Source: Trebonia sp963737285 (GTDB lineage Bacteria > Actinomycetota > Actinomycetes > Streptosporangiales > Streptosporangiaceae). From it: a stretch of 64,000 nucleotides of DNA. The stretch covers positions 1,426,001-1,490,000 of the forward strand of contig CAVTRT010000002.1 of assembly GCA_963737285.1 (NCBI GenBank), read 5' to 3'. Under the pieces are notes generated by a model. The model was not told the DNA's origin. It saw only the letters and a list, made by a program, of their open reading frames with translations, and ran no database searches. The position numbers were made by a program, and so were the translations under genes. Shown in pieces: positions 48,620 to 58,178 of the stretch (positions within the stretch are counted from its first letter, which is position 1; every line of letters starts with the position of its first letter).

Positions 48620-48901
48620 CGTCCCGGACCTGAAATCCATCCACGCCATATGTTCCTGCTGGATTCTCGTCACGATCGCTGACGGACGGTGTCGGCCGTC
48701 TCCTCTGGCAGATTTTGGAATTGGCCAGCCACCAAGGCGCGGACTTGACGCGCGGGACACCAGCGATGGGGCCTGCCAGCCGGGCGCGGGCACGGTGAGT
48801 GAGCGGCTGCCCACAGCTAGCCGAGCAAGGTGATCAACGTGGCTGGGCCTGGTCTTTAGACGCACGGCGGCGGCGAGCAGATCCTGGAGATTCCTTACCT
48901 C

Positions 48902-48934
48902 TCAGCCGCAAATCAGCCGCAAATCAGCCGCAAA
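48902..48934 (+). repeat. Three 11-bp direct repeats upstream of the kinase
   Basis: TCAGCCGCAAA occurs three times without gaps, 67 bases before the kinase start. One helical turn spacing fits a protein-binding site. Apart from this, 48620-49000 shows no feature. Confidence 0.6.
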
Positions 48935-49000
48935 GTTCCACCCGTCAGCCCCCGACGTTCATATGATCCATTCCGGGGTAATACGGGAGAACTTGTTAAG

Positions 49001-50521
49001 GTGGCAGATACGGGGTCATACACAATGAACGTAGCCGGGGAACTGCAGGCGAGCGACCCTGGGCGGATCGGCCCGTACCGGGTGCTGCGGCGGCTTGGGA
49101 CTGGCGGCATGGGGCAGGTGTACCTGGCGAGATCGCCGGGGGGACGGGCCGTCGCGATCAAGGTGATCAGGCCGGAACTGGCAGCCAAGCGCGGGTTCCA
49201 CGCCCGCTTCCGCCGGGAGGTGGCTGCCGCCCGTGAGGTGAGCGGCGTGTTCACGGCGGCCGTCGTCGATGCCGACCCCAACGCGGAACTCCCGTGGATG
49301 GCCACCGCGTACGTTGACGGCCCGTCACTGTCCGACCAGGTGGAAGAGCACGGACCGCTGTCTGTCAAGGCGGTGGTGTCGCTGGCGGCGGGGCTGGCTG
49401 AGGGGCTGCAGGCGATCCACCGGACCGGCCTCGTGCACCGGGATCTCAAGCCATCGAACGTGCTGCTGGCCAGCGACGGGCCAAGAGTCATCGACTTCGG
49501 GATCTCCTGGCTGCGCGAGGTGGACAGGCTGACCGACGCTGGGATCGTCGTCGGTTCGCCGGGCTTCTTGTCGCCCGAGCAGGCGCTGGGGCGGGAGGTC
49601 GGCCCGGCGAGCGACGTGTTCTGCCTGGGGGCGCTGCTCAGCTACGCGGCCACGGGCTACGGGCCGTTCGGCGATGGCCCCACGCAGGCGCTCCTCTACC
49701 GGGTCGTCCACGAGCCGCCCGACCTGTCGCTCATCCCGGCCCCGCTGCGTCGGCTGATCGGCGCCTGCCTGGCCAAGGAGCCAGGACACCGGCCGACGAC
49801 GGGCCAACTGCTTGAGCAAGTAGCCGACCTCTACGGCCTGCCGGGTGAGGACGCCGACATCGAGACGGCGTACCTCGGTGTGCCCGCCGCTGGGGCTGCC
49901 CTGACCGAGATTCCATCGACAGGGGACCGACTGCCCGAGGCGGGCGACGCGGAGCCAGGCACGCGGCGACTTGGCATCCCCGGTAACACCGCCACTGGGG
50001 AAGGCACGCCGACCCGTCATGGAGTGGCGGGCCCAGTGGGCGACGGGCCGCAGGATGACCTGTGGCCCGCTGGGGAGCCGACAGGCCGACGGTGGCGGTG
50101 GCCGCTGGTGGCGGCACTGGTGTGCCTAGCCGTCGTGGCGGGTGCGACGGTGACCCTCACGTCCTTCGACGGCCAGCACCGAGATCCGGCTACCCCCGTC
50201 GCCCCTGTCGCCTCCGTCAGCCCGGTAACGTCGGGCGCGAAGGCCAGCCTGGCGCCTCGCGGGGGGCACAGCACGAGGACCGGGGCCGGGGCATCGGTAA
50301 GTCCCGGTAACCGCGCGACATCGCCGGCTGGCAGGGCTACCACATTCCCCTCTCGGACGGCACCGGCAACGCCATCCCCGACGACTACCCCGGTGACATC
50401 GCCCGCGCACAGCACGGCACCGGCCGCACCGTCAGCGACGCCGACCTCTGGGACGCCAGCACCGGCCACGCCGTCCCCGACGGCCTCTGCGACCCCGGGC
50501 TGCTTCGTGATCTGCCTGTAG
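49001..50521 (+). CDS. Membrane Ser/Thr protein kinase (PknB-like, no PASTA)
   Basis: The 506-residue protein starts with a Hanks kinase: GTGGMGQVYLA (P-loop), VAIKVI (Lys), HRDLKPSNVLL (catalytic loop), VIDFGIS and SPEQAL. One membrane helix lies near 366-388 (LVAALVCLAVVAGATVT). The outside part is a Ser/Thr/Pro/Ala-rich, probably glycosylated tail ending GCFVICL, with two Cys next to the C-terminus and no PASTA repeat. The start GTG at 49001 has GGGAG 11 bases away; an ATG at 49025 is possible. Signals from the cell surface are the probable input. Confidence 0.9.
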   Translation: MADTGSYTMNVAGELQASDPGRIGPYRVLRRLGTGGMGQVYLARSPGGRAVAIKVIRPELAAKRGFHARFRREVAAAREVSGVFTAAVVDADPNAELPWMATAYVDGPSLSDQVEEHGPLSVKAVVSLAAGLAEGLQAIHRTGLVHRDLKPSNVLLASDGPRVIDFGISWLREVDRLTDAGIVVGSPGFLSPEQALGREVGPASDVFCLGALLSYAATGYGPFGDGPTQALLYRVVHEPPDLSLIPAPLRRLIGACLAKEPGHRPTTGQLLEQVADLYGLPGEDADIETAYLGVPAAGAALTEIPSTGDRLPEAGDAEPGTRRLGIPGNTATGEGTPTRHGVAGPVGDGPQDDLWPAGEPTGRRWRWPLVAALVCLAVVAGATVTLTSFDGQHRDPATPVAPVASVSPVTSGAKASLAPRGGHSTRTGAGASVSPGNRATSPAGRATTFPSRTAPATPSPTTTPVTSPAHSTAPAAPSATPTSGTPAPATPSPTASATPGCFVICL

Positions 50522-50569
50522 TACCTAGAGCTCCGCCCGGACAAGCTATTAACTAACCACTAGCGGCGC

Positions 50570-50878
50570 CTACTGCGGCCCCGCCGGACTCGTCAGGCCG
50601 TGCTCGATCGCGTAGTGGACGAGCACGAGGCGGTTGTGCAGGTGGAACTTGCCCAGGATGCCCTGCACATGGTTCTGCACGCAGTGCGACCGTATGTTGT
50701 CGAGTGCTGCCCGCACCGCGGCCGTGATTTCCTCCCCGGCCTTCCCACTGACCAGAACGGAACCGGCTGACGCTCCCACCGTCACCCCCTCCGTCGCGAG
50801 CGGCAGCAGCAGCGCCCGCAGGTCGACGGCGCCGCTCCCCGGCTCCGCGCTTGCTCCTGACGCGGCCACCCGCCTCAA
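50570..50878 (-). pseudogene. Fused remnant of histidine kinase and LuxR-type regulator
   Basis: The 102-residue frame reads first like the ATPase part of a NarX/MacS-type kinase (VDLRALLLPLATEG, ITAAVRAALDNIRSH) and then, without linker, like the LuxR helix-turn-helix end (VQNHVQGILGKFHLHNR, HYAIEHGL). Kinase core, receiver and first HTH helix are missing. A deletion joined two neighbouring genes of a two-component system. Confidence 0.65.
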
Positions 50879-50934
50879 GCCCGCCCGGTGCCACCAGCGC
50901 CAGGACCTCGCCCGCGTGCTACTTCGCCTGCGTG

Positions 50935-51837
50935 CTACTTCGTCTGCGCTAGCGCGTCGGCAGCCTTCACCGCGACGTCCTGAACGAGCGAGATGCCGCC
51001 ATCTTCAGTTTCGTTATCGCTGGACAGGACCGCGATCAGCATGCGCTGCCCGTCATGGGTGACCTGACCGAGGCTGTTGATCACCCACAGGGTGGGGTCG
51101 GGCAGCCAGCCGTTCTTCACCTCGAAGGAGGTCTCGCTGTCGGCGGCGGCCGGCACGCCCCACTGCTGGTCGGACTCGACCTGGCCCATCAGGCCCTGAA
51201 TGTATGCCTGGGACTGCGCCGACAGCTTGGACGGGGTCGTGAAAACCAGGCGCAGCAGGCGGGTCTGATCATTAACCGTGGTGTTCGTCAGACCCCAGTA
51301 GCCGTCGGTGCCGACCGTGGTCTCGGTCAGGCCGAACACCTTGTTGGCGGCGTCGATCCCACTGGAGGCCCCGTCGTCGTCGTAGAGGTCCGAGGCCGCG
51401 TCATCGTCACTATTCTCGATCATCGTCGTCGCCAGCTCCTGCTCGGTGGCGGAGAGCTGGCTGTCTTGCTGCTGTGCCTGATACAGCAGGGTCGACAGGA
51501 TGTCGACCTTGACGATGCTCGCGGTGTGGTACTCCTCGGTACCGCCGTAGGACGCGGTCTGCCCGGTGCTCAGGTCATCGACGGCCACGGACACGTGACC
51601 GTCATCCGCCGCGACGAGCGGGGCCACAGCGGCCGAGAGCAACTGCTGCGCCGACTTCGTCGGCGCAGGCTTGACCACCTTCGCCCCGGTCTTCTTCGGC
51701 GCCGGTGCGCCCGCGGCGGATGTAGCCTCCGACGTTGGCGAGAGCTTGAGCGCTAGGGCATTCGATTGCGCGCATCCCGCACAGCCCATAGTCAAGATCA
51801 TCAACGCCGAGGCCGCGATACGCCTATTTCGCCCCAC
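50935..51837 (-). CDS. Class A beta-lactamase-like serine hydrolase lipoprotein
   Basis: I choose the GTG at 51837, which gives a clean lipoprotein signal (RIAASALMILTMGCAGC); upstream starts at 51903 and 52047 are open but add a long tail. The mature protein has SIVK (catalytic Ser-x-x-Lys), SDD in place of SDN, and KNGW in place of KTG, so the general fold is class A beta-lactamase but substrates may differ. A Lys/Pro/Ala-rich linker follows the lipid Cys. Confidence 0.8.
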   Translation of the reverse strand: MGRNRRIAASALMILTMGCAGCAQSNALALKLSPTSEATSAAGAPAPKKTGAKVVKPAPTKSAQQLLSAAVAPLVAADDGHVSVAVDDLSTGQTASYGGTEEYHTASIVKVDILSTLLYQAQQQDSQLSATEQELATTMIENSDDDAASDLYDDDGASSGIDAANKVFGLTETTVGTDGYWGLTNTTVNDQTRLLRLVFTTPSKLSAQSQAYIQGLMGQVESDQQWGVPAAADSETSFEVKNGWLPDPTLWVINSLGQVTHDGQRMLIAVLSSDNETEDGGISLVQDVAVKAADALAQTK

Positions 51838-52067
51838 GCGACCCGACCGTGGGCAGCGAATCCGGAGCAGCCCGCCGACGAGACCCAGTGTTTGCTGAAT
51901 CACCAGGACATCCCGCGCATCCTGCCAGCCTCCCCCGATGCTGTGGGCACCCCCTGCCCTACGCATCACTGCCCTACCGGCCGTCATCGCACACCCATCA
52001 GCACCAGCGCTTTCCGGCCACCGAGGGACCGGCCGGGACTGGGCCACTCTCTTGTTACGCTGCGATC

Positions 52068-52961
52068 ATGGGTGCGGGAATCGTGCTGGCCGGCGGGCAG
52101 TCCTCACGGATGGGCACGCCTAAGGCCGCACTGGAGTGGCATGGCGCGACCCTGCTGCACCGGACGGTGTCGATCGTGGCTCGCGCTACCAGTGGCCCCG
52201 TTGTCGTCGTCCGCGCGGCTGGACAGGACCTGCCCGACTTGCCGCCCGGCACGCTGGTAGCCACTGACCCCCGTGCGGGCAAGGGACCGGTCCAGGGGAT
52301 CTGTGCCGGCCTTTCCGCCCTGGCAGGACGGGCTGAGGTGGCCTTCATCAGCTCGACCGACATGCCGTTCCTGCACCCGGCGTTCATCCGGCGCGTGCTG
52401 CGCGGGCTGTCCGGCAGCGCCGGGGACGACGCCGCTGACGTCTGCCTGCCGATTGCTGGCGGCTATCCGCAGCCGCTGGCTGCCGCGTACCGCGTTTCGC
52501 TGGCCCATACGGCCGAACGGCTGGTCAAGGAGGGACTGCTGCGCCCGGCGTTCTTGTTCGAGCTGTGCGCGGTGCGCCGCTTGGACGAGGCCGCGCTCTT
52601 GGCCGACCCGCTGCTCGCCGTGCTGGACCCGGACCTCGACTCGGTGGTCAACGTGAACAAGCCCGCCGAGTACGCGGCCGCGCGGGCTCGCCCCGCCCCT
52701 GAGGTCATCACGCAGCTGTTCGGCGGGCTAGCCAGGGATACCGAAAGCCGGGCGCCGCGGGCCGTCAGGGCCGCCACCGTGGCGGAGGCAGCCGACGCGG
52801 TGAACCTGACGTTCGACCGGGACGTGATTGCCGCCTTGAACGGCGGCCAGGTCACCCGCGACGGCCTGACGCCCCTGGCGGCCGGCGATACCGTGTTCTT
52901 CATGCCCGCCCGATACATGCACGGCACGCGACCTGAGACGTCCGATCGTGGCCAACCTTAG
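52068..52961 (+). CDS. MobA-like nucleotidyltransferase with MoaD-like C-terminal domain
   Basis: The ATG at 52068 begins GAGIVLAGGQSSRMGTPKAAL, the nucleotide-binding loop of molybdenum cofactor guanylyltransferases; SSTDMPFLHP is the metal-binding segment. After about residue 210 there is VVNVNKPAEY, the usual MobA end. Then comes an additional domain reading VNLTFDRDVIAALNGGQVTRDG-TPLAAGDTVFFMPA, like a MoaD/ThiS beta-grasp protein without the Gly-Gly end. MobA adds GMP to molybdopterin; the tail may be a substrate-carrier mimic. Confidence 0.85.
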   Translation: MGAGIVLAGGQSSRMGTPKAALEWHGATLLHRTVSIVARATSGPVVVVRAAGQDLPDLPPGTLVATDPRAGKGPVQGICAGLSALAGRAEVAFISSTDMPFLHPAFIRRVLRGLSGSAGDDAADVCLPIAGGYPQPLAAAYRVSLAHTAERLVKEGLLRPAFLFELCAVRRLDEAALLADPLLAVLDPDLDSVVNVNKPAEYAAARARPAPEVITQLFGGLARDTESRAPRAVRAATVAEAADAVNLTFDRDVIAALNGGQVTRDGLTPLAAGDTVFFMPARYMHGTRPETSDRGQP

Positions 52962-52995
52962 CTGAACGGACCAGTGCGCCCGCGGGCGGTAGCGG

Positions 52996-53553
52996 TCACG
53001 ACGCCTGCGACCTTGACCGGTGGTAGGCGACATGCGGATGCAGTGGGTGGCCCACCGGCACCCTGGGATGGTTGAACCTGGCGACCTCGGTTAGCCCCAG
53101 TCGCCGCATCACGGCCTGGGATGGCTCGTTTAGCACAGCGGTCATGGACCAGATCTCATTCAGGCCGATGCCGTCGAACGCCACCCCCAGCGCGGCCCTG
53201 GCCGCCTCGGTGGCGTAGCCGTGGTGCCAGGCGTGCCTGGCGAGCCGCCAGCCGATCTCGACGCCCCCAGCGCCGGGCACGCCGTCGGGCATCGGGTTAA
53301 GCCCGGTGAAGCCGATGAACTCGCCGGTCCGGGCGACCTCCAGCGCCCACAGCCCGTATCCTCGCTGGTCGAACCCCATCTCATTGCGGTCGACGAGCGC
53401 GTCGCTGGCCGCCCGGTCGAGGGTCTCGGGAAAGAACCGCATCGTCTGCGGGTCAGCATTGAGAACGGCGAACGGCGCGCGGTCGGAATCGAGCCAGCGT
53501 CGCATGAGCAGCCGGTCCGTACCGATAGCGTCGAACCTGGCGGGCTCGGTCAT
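52996..53553 (-). CDS. GNAT N-acetyltransferase (RimJ/RimL type)
   Basis: The ATG at 53553 has AGGAGG eight bases upstream. The 185-residue protein has DRLLMRRWLDSDRAPF, IGWRLARHAWHHGYATEAAR (acetyl-CoA loop) and VLNEPSQAVMRRLGL, the classic RimJ/RimL signature. It acetylates an amino group of a protein, peptide or small molecule. Confidence 0.92.
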   Translation of the reverse strand: MTEPARFDAIGTDRLLMRRWLDSDRAPFAVLNADPQTMRFFPETLDRAASDALVDRNEMGFDQRGYGLWALEVARTGEFIGFTGLNPMPDGVPGAGGVEIGWRLARHAWHHGYATEAARAALGVAFDGIGLNEIWSMTAVLNEPSQAVMRRLGLTEVARFNHPRVPVGHPLHPHVAYHRSRSQAS

Positions 53554-53612
53554 CGAGATCCTCCTGGAAGCGCGGCCGCCTTCGCCGAGGCCGGACAGTA
53601 CACCGTTCTCCG

Positions 53613-54683
53613 CTACGGCCTGGCGGCCCCGACGTAGTTCTCCAGGTACCACTCCATGTCCAGTGGGTGCATGCGGATGACCTCGCCGGTACTGGGGGCG
53701 TCGATCATCATGCCGTTCCCGACGTACATGCCGACGTGCCCGATGTTTTCGAAGAACACGAGGTCGCCCGGTTCCAGATCGGCCTTCGCGATGTGCGGCA
53801 GGGCGTCCCACTGCTCGTAGGTGGTGCGCGGGATCGACACCCCGGCTGCCGCCCAGGCGGCCTGCACGAGGCCAGAGCAGTCGAAGCCGACATCGCACGG
53901 CCCGGTACCGCCCCACAGGTACGGGCAGTCGAGCTGGTCGTAGGCGAACTGCACGGCCTTCCCCGCGGGGGTGTTCGTCGGGCCGGTGTAGGAGGCACTC
54001 GTGATGATCTCGTCGCCGCCGTCCATGTCGGCTGCGGCCACCTCCTGCTGCTCCTGCAGGTTCAGGTTGTCTAGTTCCGCCTGGCTCTGGTCCAGCAGCG
54101 TGTCCAGGTGCTTTTTCTTGGCCGTGAGCTGAGCCTGCAGTTGGGCGATGCCGTCCTCGGTCCGCTGCACGTTCTGCTGGGCGGTGTCCATCGCCTGAGC
54201 GGCGGTGAGGTACTGCCCCACTTGCGCGCTGTCGGCGTCGCTTAGTTCCTCAAGCAGTGAAGCCTGCTGCAGCACCTGCGTGGGGTTCCCGGCGGTGAGC
54301 ACGCCGGCGATGGAGGACTGGTCGGCTGTCTCGAACGAGGCGACGGCGACCTGACGGAGGCTGGATTGCGCGTCGAGGAACAGGCCATCGGCGTGGCTGT
54401 CCTGCTTCTTGACGCTCGTGAGCCTGGCCTTCGCGGCGGACACCTGCTGCGTCACCGCGTCGTATTGCTCGCCTACCTGGTCGATCTGTGCTTGCAGGCT
54501 GTTGACCTCCGTCTGGACCTGCGCGAAGGTCGGCTTGTAGGCCGCCCCGGCATTCTGGCCGTTGGCGACCAGCCCGCCCGCTAGGGCAGTGACCGCGATG
54601 GCCACGGCCACCGCACGCACCCGCCACCGGCGCGTTCCAGACCCCCCAGACTCCCCGGTCCCCTCCGCTCGCAGCCTGCCCAC
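53613..54683 (-). CDS. NlpC/P60 peptidoglycan hydrolase (RipA-like)
   Basis: The 356-residue protein has a signal peptide (VAVAIAVTALAGGLVANG), a coiled-coil region (about 55-225, with many Gln/Ala heptads), and a C-terminal NlpC/P60 domain with FDCSGLVQAAW (Cys nucleophile), GHVGMYVGNG (His) and PLDMEWYLENY. Such proteins cut peptide stems of cell wall peptidoglycan, like RipA in mycobacteria. The GTG start lies 12 bases after GAGGAGC. Confidence 0.92.
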   Translation of the reverse strand: MGRLRAEGTGESGGSGTRRWRVRAVAVAIAVTALAGGLVANGQNAGAAYKPTFAQVQTEVNSLQAQIDQVGEQYDAVTQQVSAAKARLTSVKKQDSHADGLFLDAQSSLRQVAVASFETADQSSIAGVLTAGNPTQVLQQASLLEELSDADSAQVGQYLTAAQAMDTAQQNVQRTEDGIAQLQAQLTAKKKHLDTLLDQSQAELDNLNLQEQQEVAAADMDGGDEIITSASYTGPTNTPAGKAVQFAYDQLDCPYLWGGTGPCDVGFDCSGLVQAAWAAAGVSIPRTTYEQWDALPHIAKADLEPGDLVFFENIGHVGMYVGNGMMIDAPSTGEVIRMHPLDMEWYLENYVGAARP

Positions 54684-54892
54684 GTGCTCGTCACGCTCCT
54701 CATCGATCGCTGTGTCGACCGGGCCAGCGCTGTGGAAGCAAGCGGTTCAAGGGCTGACCTCAGCCGTCTTGAACCGTAGTGACTCCGGGACTTGCTCTCA
54801 ATCGGATTGAGTAGATATCACGGAAGACTTACGGATTCGGTTGCGTTTGCGCACGCCAATCCCCGGTTTGGTGCCAAACAGTACGAGCGCGA

Positions 54893-55639
54893 CTACGTGG
54901 CGTGCGCCAATCCCGCGCCGACGACGTGGCCCGCGAGGTCGGCGAGAGACACCGCGACGAGGCGGGCGCGGCGCGACGGCGCCGAGCCAGTCTTCGGGGT
55001 CAGCATGAACCGGCCGACGTACTGGCCGTTGCTGAACGTGCGTAGTTCCACGTCTTCCTCCGGCAGGCCGCAGGAGTCGACTGGGTAGTGGCCGTGGCGA
55101 GTCATGACCGAGCCGTCCGGCTCCAGGCGCGGCGGCTGGCCGATCAGCCTGCCGTACTCGAAACGGCAGTCCGTCAGGTCCAGCACGTCAATCAGCTGCC
55201 CGCGGACATGCTCGACGACGTCATGCGGGGTCCCGGCTCCCTGCGTGAGCGCGGCGCTTTCCACGATGCGGTCGAAATAGCCGGCGTCCGTGATAGTGGC
55301 CTCCCGCAGGCGCCGGGCCCAGGCCGCCAGCTGGGACACGATGACACCGACGACCAGTAGCGCCGCGAACGTGGTGACGTCGGCGGAGTGGCTGATCGTG
55401 AACCGGCCGTACGGCAGGGTGAAGAAGAAGTCAAACCAGGCTGCGGCGCTCGCGGCGGCCAGGGCGCCGGCGAATCGGTTGCCGAGGCATGCCACCGCGA
55501 CCACCGCCACGACGAGCAGCAGTGCCACATTCGTGTTGGGCCAGCTGCCGCGCCACGGCAGCAGGATCGTCGCCAGCCCGAGCGGAACCACGACGGCGGC
55601 TGCTATGGCCGCCCGGTCCCTGGTGAGGTATCGGGTCAT
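54893..55639 (-). CDS. KdpD-like sensor fragment (DUF4118-GAF, no kinase)
   Basis: The ATG at 55639 follows GGAGAAGG. The 248-residue protein has four close membrane helices (DUF4118: PLGLATILLPWRGS, ALLLVVAVVAVACLGN, AWFDFFFTLPYGRF, FAALLVVGVIVSQL), then a GAF-type domain. In KdpD these lie between the Usp domain and the kinase; both flanks are absent. It diverges from kdpF. It might be a sensory partner of the Kdp pump or of a kinase elsewhere. Confidence 0.8.
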   Translation of the reverse strand: MTRYLTRDRAAIAAAVVVPLGLATILLPWRGSWPNTNVALLLVVAVVAVACLGNRFAGALAAASAAAWFDFFFTLPYGRFTISHSADVTTFAALLVVGVIVSQLAAWARRLREATITDAGYFDRIVESAALTQGAGTPHDVVEHVRGQLIDVLDLTDCRFEYGRLIGQPPRLEPDGSVMTRHGHYPVDSCGLPEEDVELRTFSNGQYVGRFMLTPKTGSAPSRRARLVAVSLADLAGHVVGAGLAHAT

Positions 55640-55822
55640 CAGACCCCACCTTCTCCCTGCCAGCGCGCGAATGCGCGAAATCCTGTGCATTACGAGCATC
55701 GCACATGAGACTCGCATGGAGTCAGGGCCGCTCCGTTTGGGCTTCGTTAGGGTTGCTGGCCTCCCCCAATTCCCGGCGTACGTTCCGAAGCGAACGTTTC
55801 TCCTGGTAAGGAAGCTGAGCGC

Positions 55823-55912
55823 ATGAACGTACTAGAGGGGATTCTGCTCGCCGTATCGGTAGCGGTGTTCATCTATCTCGGCATCGCCATGTTCAAGCCG
55901 GAATGGTTCTGA
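55823..55912 (+). CDS. kdpF: KdpF, small K+-ATPase stabilising subunit
   Basis: A 29-residue, single-helix protein (ILLAVSVAVFIYLGIAMFKP, then EWF) too short for usual ORF calling. It matches KdpF in length and in the KPEWF ending, and heads the kdp operon. TAAGGAAG precedes the ATG. Confidence 0.85.
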   Translation: MNVLEGILLAVSVAVFIYLGIAMFKPEWF

Positions 55913-55921
55913 GAGGCACCC

Positions 55922-56098
55922 ATGAGCGACATAGGCCTCATCGCGATCCTGCTGGCGGCCTTCGCGCTCGCCATCGGCCTAGTACGGGTGCTGGGCGCGC
56001 TGATCGAGTCCGACGCGCCCGACGGCTGGGTAGACGAGCCGCCAGATACCGCGAGCCCGGCAGGGCCGAGCCTGGGCGCCCAGGACTGCCCGCGATGA
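55922..56098 (+). CDS. Small membrane protein in kdp operon (58 aa)
   Basis: An ATG at 55922, after GAGAGG, opens a 58-residue frame with one helix (LIAILLAAFALAIGLVRVLG) and an acidic/Pro tail. Its TGA overlaps the kdpB ATG (ATGA), implying coupling. It is not KdpF and no other Kdp subunit fits, so it is a candidate extra Kdp subunit or regulator. Confidence 0.65.
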   Translation: MSDIGLIAILLAAFALAIGLVRVLGALIESDAPDGWVDEPPDTASPAGPSLGAQDCPR

Positions 56099-58178
56099 CC
56101 GCCCCGGCGATCGGAATGCCACCCGAGGAGGCTGGCCGCCCGGCACCGCGACCGGTCAAGGCTCGCGCCCGGCCCGCCGCCGCGCTGCTGGAGCCGGCGA
56201 TCTTGCGCCGTGCGGCGCTGCGGGCCTTCGTGAAGCTGGACCCGCGACTGATGATCAAGATCCCGGTCATGTTCGTGGTGGAGGTCGGCAGCGTCATCAC
56301 CACCGTCGAGTTCTTCGCTCGCCCCAGCCTCTTCGTTGGGCTGGTCACCTTGTGGCTGTGGGCGACGGTGCTGTTCGCTGGCTTCGCCGAGGCGGTGGCC
56401 GAGGGCCGAGGCAAGGCCCAGGCGGACACGCTGCGGCGAAGCCGGAAGGAGACGACCGCCCGCCGCCTGCTTGCCGACGGCAGCACTGAGGTGATCGCGT
56501 CGGTGGAACTGAAGGTCGGCGACCGCTGCGTAGTGGCGGCGGGCGAGGTCATCCCTGGCGACGGGGACGTGGTCAAGGGCCTCGCGATCGTGGACGAGTC
56601 GTCGATCACCGGGGAGTCGGCGCCGGTGCTCCGGGAGTCCGGAGGCGACCGGTGCGCGGTGACCGGCGGCACGCTCGTGCTGTCTGATCGAGATCGTCGT
56701 CCAGGTCACCTCCAGTCCCGGTGAGACGTTCCTGGACCGGATGATCGCCCTGGTCGAAGGCGCCGAGCGGCACAAGACGCCCAACGAGATCGCCCTGGAC
56801 ATCCTCATCGCGGGGATGACGCTGATCCTCCTGGTCGCGGTGGTCACGCTGCAGTTCATGGCCATCTACGACAACGCCATCCAGTCCACCGCGGTCCTCG
56901 TGGCGCTGTTCGTCTGCCTCGCGCCCACGACGATTGGCGGGCTGCTGTCCGCGATTGGGATCGCCGGCATGGACCGCATGGTGCAGCGGAACGTGCTGGC
57001 CATGTCAGGTCGCGCGGTAGAGGCCGCCGGGGACTGCTCGACCCTGCTGCTGGACAAGACCGGCACGATCACCTACGGCAACCGGATGGCGGCGGAGTTC
57101 ATCCCGGTATTCGACACCGCCGAGGAGGAGCTGGCCAAGGCGGCCCTGCTGTCCTCGGTCGCTGACGACACCCCCGAGGGCCGCTCGATCGTCGAGTTCG
57201 CCGAGGCGCACTACCCGATCGTGGCGCCTGACCTCGCGGCGGCGCGAGCTCATCGCGTTCACCGCGCAGACCCGGATGAGCGGCGTTGACATCGGAGTGC
57301 GGAAAATCCGCAAGGGGGCCGCCGAATCGGTCCGCCGGTGGGTGACCGAGGCCGGCGGCGTCGTCCCGGCTGACCTCCCGCTCATCGTGGAGGCGGTCGC
57401 CACCAAGGGCGGCACCCCGCTTGTGGTGGCTGATGGCGCCCGCATCCTCGGCGTCATCTACCTCAAGGACACCGTCAAGCAGGGCATGATCGAGCGGTTC
57501 GCGCAACTGCGCGAGATGGGCATCCGCACGGTGATGATCACCGGGGACAACCCGCTGACCGCGCGGGCGATCGCCGTTGAGGCGGGCGTGGATGACTTCC
57601 TCGCCGAGGCCACTCCCGAGGACAAGCTGGCGCTGATCCGGCGCGAGCAACGCGGCGGCCACATGGTCGCGATGACCGGCGACGGCACCAACGACGCACC
57701 CGCGCTGGCGCAGGCCGACGTCGGGCTGGCCATGAACACCGGCACCCAGGCCGCCAAGGAGGCCGGGAACATGGTCGACCTGGACTCCAACCCGACCAAG
57801 CTCATCGAGGTCGTCGAGGTCGCCAAGCAACTGCTGATCACGCGCGGCTCGCTCACCACGTTCTCCATCGCCAACGACGTGGCCAAGTACTTCGCGATCA
57901 TCCCGGCGATGTTCGTCACCGCCTACCCGGCGCTGCGCGTGCTCAACATCATGCGCCTGGGCAACCCGCACACCGCGATCCTCGCGGCGGTCATCTACAA
58001 CGCGCTCGTCATCCCGGCACTTATCCCGCTGGCGCTGCGCGGCGTGAAGTTCAAGCCCCGGGACGGCGCGGCCATCTTGCGCCGCAACGCGCTCATCTAT
58101 GGCGTCGGCGGGATCATCGCGCCGTTCGCCTTCATCAAGCTCATCGACCTACTGCTCGCGGCAATGGGGCTGCACTGA
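56095..58178 (+). pseudogene. kdpB: KdpB, potassium-pump P-type ATPase, two frameshifts
   Basis: The protein is complete when read in three frames: 56095 to about 56685, about 56690 to 57245, and 57248 to 58178. All catalytic parts are intact: TGES, DKTGTITYG (phosphorylated Asp), a nucleotide-domain segment AFTAQTRMSGVD across the second break, and GDGTNDAPALA. Each break needs one extra base to be removed. KdpB hydrolyses ATP to drive K+ uptake through KdpA. Because nothing else is damaged, assembly indels are as likely as decay. Confidence 0.85.
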
